Below, piece after piece: positions 1 through 4,539 of a stretch of 7,511 nt of DNA. A program made the translations under genes and the position numbers. The stretch lies in the NCBI GenBank assembly GCA_051251725.1, contig JBPOFN010000079.1:1-7511 (forward strand). The letters are read 5' to 3'. The first letter of the stretch is position 1, and each line of letters opens with the position of its first letter. Source of the DNA: JALZUE01 sp051251725 (GTDB taxonomy: Bacteria; Pseudomonadota; Gammaproteobacteria; Enterobacterales; Alteromonadaceae). The notes below the pieces were generated by a model, which was given only the letters and a program-made list of their open reading frames with translations, was not told the origin of the DNA and made no database searches.

Positions 1-97
1 TTTTTGTTGTTGACAAGGGGGAGTCCACATAAGCCAGCTATTAGTGCGAAAAAACGCCTTGATATCCACTTAAATTTATCATCGAGTCTAAGATAAA
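1..97. other. Unassigned left-edge sequence, possibly the end or start of a gene cut by the window
   Basis: No gene can be assigned here. Three short open frames compete. A plus frame from position 1 is open to a TAA at 94-96. Another plus frame ends at a TAA at 30-32 (residues FVVDKGEST). A minus frame is open across the whole stretch and continues from the adjacent MITE-like element. The minus frame contains SRRFFALIAG, which loosely resembles a twin-arginine signal motif followed by a hydrophobic run. It also uses several codons that look rare for this AT-rich DNA (AGA, AGG, CTC, CCC). I cannot choose between the frames without sequence to the left. Confidence 0.25.
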
Positions 98-116
98 CTA
101 GGGTCTGTTGATCTTT
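98..116 (+). repeat. Left terminal inverted repeat of the MITE-like element (with TA flank)
   Basis: This 19-bp arm, starting CTAGGGTC, is the exact reverse complement of 258-276. The outer three bases (CTA) are probably target sequence, since TA is repeated at the other end. Confidence 0.8.
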
Positions 117-273
117 GTTTACAATTTTAGCCTCAGCCCGAAGGGCAATGACTATTTTAACCCTTAACGGCATTAGAATTCGTTTATTTAGAACAACTAA
201 ACGACACTCATTCTGTTTTGTTAATGTCTCAAATAGCCGATTGCATAAAAATAATATAAAGATCAACAGACCC
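101..273. mobile_element. MITE-like element, 173 bp, with perfect terminal inverted repeats and TA flanks
   Basis: The ends are perfect inverted repeats: GGGTCTGTTGATCTTT at 101-116 and its exact reverse complement at 258-273. A TA dinucleotide lies directly outside each end (99-100 and 274-275), and the flanking C and G extend the symmetry to 19 bp per arm (98-116 and 258-276). The interior of about 140 bp encodes no transposase and contains small hairpins, such as GCCC-GAA-GGGC at 136-146 and an 8-of-9 stem at 181-189/195-203. Short length, perfect ends, a TA duplication and no coding capacity are the hallmarks of a non-autonomous miniature inverted-repeat transposable element. TA duplications are known for IS630-type elements and some IS5-group elements, but I cannot name the parent IS. 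Confidence 0.72.
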
Positions 274-276
274 TAG
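258..276 (-). repeat. Right terminal inverted repeat of the MITE-like element (with TA flank)
   Basis: This 19-bp arm, ending GACCCTAG, is the exact reverse complement of 98-116. Symmetry breaks on both sides: 257 does not pair with 117, nor 277 with 97. The repeat boundaries are therefore sharp. Confidence 0.8.
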
Positions 277-556
277 GTGAAACAAAATAAACACGTGAAT
301 TATTTAAATTATTTATTATAAATCAAACTGTTAAAATCTCCATTAAACAGAGAACTGGTTAAATAGCATTAATTTTGTTGCTTAAGTTTTGTCACTTTAG
401 TTAATTTAACAATATCATGAAGCAAATATACCTACATATACTCAGTCGTTTGTTTATTGTTGACTATTTTTTGTTGTATTATATCGGTGTTTACAAATAA
501 GAATGACTTCCCTTATTTGAATCAAGTACCAAATTAATAAAGGTAGATGCAGCATA
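277..556. other. AT-rich leader upstream of the GH16 lipoprotein gene
   Basis: No convincing coding frame is present. The stretch is very AT-rich and probably holds the promoter and regulatory sites of the GH16 gene. The best -35-like hexamer is TTGACT at 460-465, but nearby -10-like sequences (TATTAT at 477-482, TATATC at 480-485) lie at spacings of only 11 and 14 bp, so I do not call a promoter. An AAAGG-type ribosome binding site occurs around 539-543, about 13 bases before the start codon. Confidence 0.4.
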
Positions 557-1858
557 ATGATTAAATTACACATAACGAACAAACAAATTATTTTAATTCC
601 ACTTTTAAGCTTTTTTTTAGGTTTAACTGCTTGTGGAGGTTCTAGTTCAGGTAACAATGACGATTCAACCGACTTACCAGTAAATACTATTCCTATTGCT
701 CAAAATGACACTTTAGTTGTCGATGAAAATAGTGTTTCAGGTGCCGCTAATCGTGTCTCGGTTTCAGACAATGATATTATCGGTGACAATGGCGGTGATA
801 ATAATGATTATAGTCTTGATACTGCTCCCTCAAATGGCACGGTAACAGAAGTAAGTGATGGTGTTTTTGAGTACATTCCAGCTATCGACTTCTTTGGTAT
901 TGATTCTTTTACCTATAAGCTAACTGACATAGATGGTGACGAAAAAACGGCAACTGTCAATGTAACGATAAACGAAGTTATTGATGTTATTGAAGGACCT
1001 ACGGCTGACGACTTTAATAATATGGATCCTGACTTGCCATCATTTGTTTCTATTGATAATACGACCCCCGTTGGAAAGCAGTGGGTAAAACATGAAACCA
1101 TGTCAGATGAATTTGAAAGTTGGGATAGTACAAAATGGTTCAAGTCTTCATGGAATTATGGTGTGCCAGTGTTTATGTCTACTGGCAATGAAAATTCAGG
1201 TGTTACTAACGGCAATTTATGGATAAAAGCAACGCTTAATGAAACTAACCCCGATGACAGATGGTTTCAAACGGCAAGAATTCACAGTAGAGCTGAAACT
1301 AGCTACCCTATGTACACAGAAGCGAGAATTAAAACTGCACACATTTCAGCTTATAACACCTATTGGCTAAACAATGGTAATAGCGACGACCGAGATGAAA
1401 TCGATATTATTGAAAATAACTCAAAACCGTCTTGTAACTGTCAGCCCGATTTTCCTAATCAAATGAACTCTCAATATTTTCAAGCAGATAGTAGTAAAAC
1501 ACCAGGTACTGTTAGGCACCATGATAACTATTTAAGATCGAACCTTTCTGATGTTAACCCGTTGAAAAATGTCGGTTGGAATGAAGACTATCATATCTAT
1601 GGCGTATGGTGGAAAGACGCTAGAAATGTTCAGTTTTATTTAAATGGAGAACCAGCGGGTACTGTTTTTGTTGGCGATCACAATGATGGCAAAACCTATG
1701 AGCGAGAATTTACCAGAGAATTAGAAATAATATTTGATGTCTGGACCAATGAAGCTACTTGGTTAGGTGGTCTTCCTCCTAAGTCAGACCTAACAAACGA
1801 CGATATTAACACTATGCAAATTGACTGGGTAAGAACGTGGAAGTTAGCAGACGAATAA
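557..1858 (+). CDS. Surface lipoprotein with cadherin-like domain and GH16 glycoside hydrolase domain (agarase/porphyranase/carrageenase-like)
   Basis: This 433-residue protein probably hydrolyses beta-linkages in a red-algal galactan such as agar, porphyran or carrageenan at the cell surface. Residues 1-26 form a lipoprotein signal peptide with lipobox LTAC (acylated Cys26), followed by a Gly/Ser/Asn/Asp-rich linker. Residues about 45-140 match a bacterial cadherin-like (VCBS-type) domain, with AQND, a DND turn, SNGTV and FFGIDSFTYKLTD. Residues about 175-430 form the GH16 domain. The signature EIDIIE at 281-286 supplies the nucleophile Glu281, Asp283 and the acid/base Glu286, in the beta-bulge E-x-D-x-x-E form. 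DEF at 184-186 and the closing IDWVRTWK are also typical of the family. The only cysteines besides Cys26 are Cys293 and Cys295, just after the active-site strand. No other polysaccharide-utilisation gene is adjacent, and a hairpin terminator follows, so it looks monocistronic. The family call is firm. The substrate is inference, and laminarinase-like activity is less likely given the overall pattern. Confidence 0.88.
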   Translation: MIKLHITNKQIILIPLLSFFLGLTACGGSSSGNNDDSTDLPVNTIPIAQNDTLVVDENSVSGAANRVSVSDNDIIGDNGGDNNDYSLDTAPSNGTVTEVSDGVFEYIPAIDFFGIDSFTYKLTDIDGDEKTATVNVTINEVIDVIEGPTADDFNNMDPDLPSFVSIDNTTPVGKQWVKHETMSDEFESWDSTKWFKSSWNYGVPVFMSTGNENSGVTNGNLWIKATLNETNPDDRWFQTARIHSRAETSYPMYTEARIKTAHISAYNTYWLNNGNSDDRDEIDIIENNSKPSCNCQPDFPNQMNSQYFQADSSKTPGTVRHHDNYLRSNLSDVNPLKNVGWNEDYHIYGVWWKDARNVQFYLNGEPAGTVFVGDHNDGKTYEREFTRELEIIFDVWTNEATWLGGLPPKSDLTNDDINTMQIDWVRTWKLADE

Positions 1859-1882
1859 GCTGACAACTAGAACCGTTAGCTA

Positions 1883-1928
1883 CACCATCACTAAAATTAG
1901 CGAATTTTAGTGATGGTGATTATCTTTC
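1883..1928 (+). terminator. Terminator-like hairpin of the GH16 gene
   Basis: A perfect 16-bp stem (1883-1898 with 1903-1918) closes on the tetraloop AGCG. It begins 24 bases after the GH16 stop codon. The following ATTATCTTTC is only moderately T-rich, but the stem is long and the position is right for intrinsic termination. Confidence 0.72.
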
Positions 1929-2072
1929 AAAAATACAACTGATCATTTAATTATCATTTAAAGATTAAGTAACCTGAATTCGGTTTAAGCTATTTTACTC
2001 AATAATGCTATTTTAGCGCCTATCAGCGTTACCTGCATGGATAATGGTACTTGGTTTTTATCGGGAATAACA
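1929..2072. other. Non-coding gap between two long hairpins
   Basis: I see no convincing gene. A 61-codon frame opening at 2037 runs straight through the hairpin at 2073-2113 and does not look like a protein. The gap could hold a small RNA ending at that hairpin, but no promoter stands out. Confidence 0.3.
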
Positions 2073-2113
2073 AAACCAGTGAAGTTAAGTATATTACTTA
2101 ACTTCACTGGTTT
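2073..2113. terminator. Long perfect hairpin, possibly a terminator or small-RNA end
   Basis: A perfect 19-bp stem (2073-2091 with 2095-2113) closes on a TAT loop. The plus-strand stem ends GGTTT followed by ATC. On the minus strand the stem ends GGTTT and continues TGTTATT. Either direction could therefore terminate weakly. It lies about 150 bases beyond the GH16 terminator and about 60 bases before the likely phosphatase promoter, so its parent transcript is unclear. It could also be a remnant of a small repeat. Confidence 0.5.
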
Positions 2114-2147
2114 ATCAAAATCTTCACAAAAAATAGAAAAAGTTGTG

Positions 2148-2177
2148 TTAAATCCCTCACTTTTTTGTAACTATAAT
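2148..2177 (+). promoter_or_regulatory. Likely sigma-70 promoter of the phosphatase gene
   Basis: A perfect -10 hexamer TATAAT occurs at 2172-2177. The best -35 at acceptable spacing is TTAAAT at 2148-2153 (18-bp spacer), which is weak. Transcription would start near 2184, giving a leader of about 108 bases before the GTG start codon. Confidence 0.5.
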
Positions 2178-2291
2178 GTTAATTATTTTCCAAGGATGTG
2201 CCAACGTGCCATCAATGGGTAAGCTAACCTAAAGAAGTGTACAACTTATTCGTAGGAAGCTTGATTCTGTCTCTGCATGAAAGGTTTTTAA

Positions 2292-2774
2292 GTGATTGAT
2301 AAAAAAGAATTAAAAGATATATCTTCGGTCTTATTTATTTGTATGGGAAATATTTGCCGCTCACCTACAGCGGAAGCAGTTTTTCGTCATAAAGCAAAAG
2401 CGCAAGGGGTCAGTTTACATATTGATTCAGCGGGCACACTTGGCTCTCACGCTAAAGAAAAACCTGATCATCGCGCTATTAAAGCCGGTGAAGCGCGAGG
2501 TTATTCTTTTTCTGGTTTACGCGCCCGGAAAGTGACACCAGAAGACTTTGAAAAATTTGATATGATTTTAGCCATGGATGAATCAAATTTAGAATATTTA
2601 TTGAAAAAAGCGCCGGAAGAGTACGTTAATAAAGTGCAGTTATTTCTCGATTATGGCGTCTCGTTTGATGAAAATGAAGTGCCTGATCCTTATTACGGTG
2701 GCGCCGGCGGTTTTAATTACGTCCTCGACTTAGTTGAAGATGCGAGTGACAATTTATTAAAACAGTTAAAATAA
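2292..2774 (+). CDS. Low-molecular-weight protein-tyrosine-phosphatase
   Basis: This 160-residue cytoplasmic enzyme hydrolyses phosphotyrosine by way of a cysteinyl-phosphate intermediate. The P-loop CMGNICRS (Cys17 to Ser24) is the C-x5-R-S signature, with nucleophile Cys17 and phosphate-binding Arg23. DPYYGG places the general acid at Asp132 and has the two tyrosines typical of the family, and length is normal. The start is GTG at 2292, supported by AAAGG at 2280-2284 with a seven-base spacer; no ATG fits better. It appears to stand alone: no BY-type tyrosine kinase or capsule export gene is adjacent, so assigning it to the Wzb role would be unjustified. The related arsenate-reductase fold is possible but less likely, because the DPYYGG loop is that of a phosphatase. 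Its physiological substrate cannot be read from the sequence. Confidence 0.92.
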   Translation: MIDKKELKDISSVLFICMGNICRSPTAEAVFRHKAKAQGVSLHIDSAGTLGSHAKEKPDHRAIKAGEARGYSFSGLRARKVTPEDFEKFDMILAMDESNLEYLLKKAPEEYVNKVQLFLDYGVSFDENEVPDPYYGGAGGFNYVLDLVEDASDNLLKQLK

Positions 2775-2854
2775 ATAGCTCAGGCAACGTTTAATAATTA
2801 TTGGCTGAGCAGATAATAGCGTTTTGATACTAACAGAGCTTTTTAGACAAAGAC

Positions 2855-2883
2855 GCTTGTTATGTTCAACACGCTATTTTTTT
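2855..2883 (+). terminator. Probable terminator of the phosphatase gene
   Basis: A 7-bp stem with one mismatch (2855-2861 with 2868-2874) closes on a six-base loop and is followed by TA and a run of seven T (2877-2883). A weaker stem-loop, GCTCAG-G-CAA with TTG-G-CTGAGC, lies just after the stop codon at 2778-2810 and has no T-tract. Confidence 0.5.
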
Positions 2884-2894
2884 ATCTCGATATT

Positions 2895-2917
2895 AATAAG
2901 CCGTTTTAAGGCTTATT
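2895..2917 (-). terminator. Stop-codon-overlapping hairpin at the end of queC
   Basis: A perfect 8-bp stem, AATAAGCC at 2895-2902 with GGCTTATT at 2910-2917, has a seven-base loop. On the minus strand it contains the queC stop codon TAA in its first arm and is followed by AATAT. With only a weak T-tract, it may terminate inefficiently or stabilise the mRNA end. Confidence 0.5.
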
Positions 2918-3569
2918 CGTAAGCGATGGGATCACTGAGTTGATTCGCTTGGAACGCTTCTAAACGTTCTTGGCAAGAGCCACATTTACCACAGGCTTTA
3001 TCTCTGCCGTTATAACATGTCCAGGTTTTACTGTAATCAAGCCCCATATTTATGCCATCAGCAAGAATATCGGTTTTATTGTTATTAAGGTAAGGGCTAA
3101 ATATTTCAACCGGATCATAGTTGGCAATTAAACAGACATCATTCATCTTTTTAACAAATTCGGGACGACAATCTGGGTAGATTGCATGATCGCCAGAATG
3201 CGCGCCGTAGTATACTTGCCCTGCGCCAATCGAATCAGCATATCCGACCGCTAGCGATAACAAAATCATGTTGCGGTTTGGCACAACCGTTGATTTCATG
3301 TTTTCTGCTTCGTAATGGCCTTCAGGGATCTCGATATCATCGGTTAATGATGAGCCCGCTAATAATTGGCTAATCGATGAAATATCGATAATTTTATGAT
3401 TAATGGCTAATTCCTGACAAACCGTTGCAGCGCAATCGAGTTCTTTAACATGACGCTGGCCATAATCAAACGACAAGGCATAAACTTCTTTCCCATCTTT
3501 TATTGCGCGGTTTAAAACAGTGAACGAGTCCATGCCGCCAGAATAAATTACTACAACTTTTTCAGTCAT
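2913..3569 (-). CDS. queC: 7-cyano-7-deazaguanine (preQ0) synthase QueC
   Basis: QueC converts 7-carboxy-7-deazaguanine, the product of QueE, to preQ0 using ATP and ammonia, on the route to queuosine in the tRNA wobble position. The 218-residue protein starts VVVIYSGGMDS, with the PP-loop SGGMDS at 10-15 that binds ATP. It also has FDYGQRH, the VPNRN motif and the GAHSGDHAIYPDCRPEF block typical of the family. Four cysteines near the C-terminus (185, 193, 196, 199, in CYNGRDKACGKCGSC) form the zinc site. Length is close to other QueC proteins. The ATG start is preceded by a weak TAGG-type ribosome binding site. It is transcribed divergently from queE across 111 bp. The other early pathway genes (folE, queD) and queF are not in the window. 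Confidence 0.97.
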   Translation of the reverse strand: MTEKVVVIYSGGMDSFTVLNRAIKDGKEVYALSFDYGQRHVKELDCAATVCQELAINHKIIDISSISQLLAGSSLTDDIEIPEGHYEAENMKSTVVPNRNMILLSLAVGYADSIGAGQVYYGAHSGDHAIYPDCRPEFVKKMNDVCLIANYDPVEIFSPYLNNNKTDILADGINMGLDYSKTWTCYNGRDKACGKCGSCQERLEAFQANQLSDPIAYE

Positions 3570-3680
3570 TTATTTGTGCCTATCAGGTATAATGAGCCAT
3601 ATTATAATTTATTCAGTGAAAATAAATTAGTTATTAGCGGCTAATTTTACTGTAACTTAATCTTCGGCAACAGCATTATC
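3570..3680. promoter_or_regulatory. Divergent queC/queE promoter region
   Basis: This 111-bp intergenic stretch must drive both genes. TATAAT-type -10 sequences occur at 3588-3593 (+), 3603-3608 (+) and, read on the minus strand, 3601-3606. None has a good -35 at the right spacing. An inverted repeat AAATTAG/CTAATTT at 3624-3630 and 3641-3647 sits between the genes and could be an operator or incidental. I looked for a preQ1 riboswitch pattern and did not recognise one. Confidence 0.45.
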
Positions 3681-4355
3681 ATGACAACAGCTTATAAAAT
3701 AAACGAATTATTTGAAACTATCCAAGGTGAAGGCAGTTTTACCGGTCAACCCTCAATATTTATTCGTTTACAAGGTTGTCCTGTTGGCTGTAGTTGGTGT
3801 GATACTAAACATACTTGGGATACTGAAGCTGAAAAGCAAGTAGCTATTGCGGCGATGTTAGATAAAAGCCAAGAATCTGAGCATTGGGCCGAGTTGTCAA
3901 TTACTGATATTTTGGCTGTGTTTGAGCAGGCAGGTTATCGCGCTAAGCATGTGGTGTTAACCGGCGGTGAGCCTTGCATGTTTGATCTCACACCATTATG
4001 TTTGGCATTAGAAGCACAAGGCTATTCATGCCAAGTAGAAACTTCTGGTACATTTCCTGTTAATGTCTCCAAGCAATGTTGGGTAACCGTTTCGCCAAAA
4101 GTGAATATGAAGGGCGGCTATAAAATTTTAAGCTCAGCGATGCAGCGCGCTAATGAAATTAAACATCCGGTTGCCACTGAGCAACATGTTGATGATCTTA
4201 AAGGCTTATTGGCATTACATGCGGTGAATAATACGCCTGTTTATTTACAACCTATCAGTCAAAAAGAGCGGGCTACGCAGTTAGCGATTGAAACTTGTAT
4301 TGAAAACAACTGGCGCTTGTCTATTCAGGTTCATAAATATATCGGTATTGAATAA
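3681..4355 (+). CDS. queE: 7-carboxy-7-deazaguanine synthase QueE (radical SAM)
   Basis: QueE rearranges 6-carboxy-tetrahydropterin to 7-carboxy-7-deazaguanine using a 4Fe-4S cluster and S-adenosylmethionine. Its product is the QueC substrate. The 224-residue protein opens with INELFETIQGEG, the QueE substrate-binding signature, followed by the radical SAM motif C-x3-C-x2-C at Cys33, Cys37 and Cys40 (CPVGCSWCDT). VVLTGGEP forms the SAM-binding GGE element. VETSGT and VSPK are also family motifs. Residues about 44-70, between the cluster loop and the next core strand, form the longer segment seen in the Escherichia coli type of QueE. Upstream of the ATG there is no clear Shine-Dalgarno sequence, but no other start fits the frame. 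It is divergent from queC and followed by a hairpin. Confidence 0.96.
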   Translation: MTTAYKINELFETIQGEGSFTGQPSIFIRLQGCPVGCSWCDTKHTWDTEAEKQVAIAAMLDKSQESEHWAELSITDILAVFEQAGYRAKHVVLTGGEPCMFDLTPLCLALEAQGYSCQVETSGTFPVNVSKQCWVTVSPKVNMKGGYKILSSAMQRANEIKHPVATEQHVDDLKGLLALHAVNNTPVYLQPISQKERATQLAIETCIENNWRLSIQVHKYIGIE

Positions 4356-4454
4356 TAAACTTAAACAGAGCTATCACTATTAACGTTTAGTTTAAAAAGA
4401 TACCGGCTGATAAATAAAATATAGTAGCTAAAATATCTCAACTAACAGTATAGC

Positions 4455-4490
4455 AGCCGTTTTTGCTTCTGAGCGATGAACGGCTTTATC
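4455..4490 (+). terminator. Probable queE terminator hairpin
   Basis: A 7-bp stem, AGCCGTT at 4455-4461 with AACGGCT at 4479-4485, has a 17-base loop that can form an inner GCT/AGC pairing. It is followed by TTATC. The T-tract is short, so this is a moderate call. Confidence 0.42.
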
Positions 4491-4502
4491 AGTTTAGATG
4501 GG

Positions 4503-4539
4503 ATTTTATAACGGTTATTTATTTGAGCCGTTATAAAAT
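4503..4539 (-). terminator. Stop-codon-overlapping hairpin at the end of the EAL-protein gene
   Basis: A perfect 12-bp stem, ATTTTATAACGG at 4503-4514 with CCGTTATAAAAT at 4528-4539, has a 13-base loop. The TAA stop of the minus-strand gene (4531-4533) lies inside its first arm. No T-tract follows on the minus strand, so a role in protecting the mRNA 3' end is as likely as termination. The AGCCGTT at 4526-4532 repeats the arm at 4455-4461, so alternative pairings with the queE hairpin are possible. Confidence 0.5.

Noticed and set aside
460..485. TTGACT with TATTAT/TATATC as a promoter for the GH16 gene
   Set aside because: Spacings of 11 and 14 bp are too short for a standard sigma-70 promoter.
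454..657. Minus-strand ORF overlapping the GH16 signal peptide region
   Set aside because: Its hydrophobic run is the antisense of the lipoprotein signal peptide and AT-rich leader; there is no independent support.
913..1143. Minus-strand ORF of 76 codons inside the GH16 gene
   Set aside because: It lies antisense within the cadherin-like and GH16 coding region, where the plus frame clearly encodes the protein.
2037..2222. 61-codon plus-strand ORF between the two annotated plus-strand genes
   Set aside because: It runs through both arms of the perfect hairpin at 2073-2113 and over the likely TATAAT promoter, has no ribosome binding site, and its translation looks random.
3182..3373. Plus-strand ORF within queC
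   Set aside because: It is antisense to the conserved queC core.
3570..3680. preQ1 riboswitch upstream of queE or queC
   Set aside because: The region is short and I saw no recognisable preQ1 aptamer pattern on either strand.
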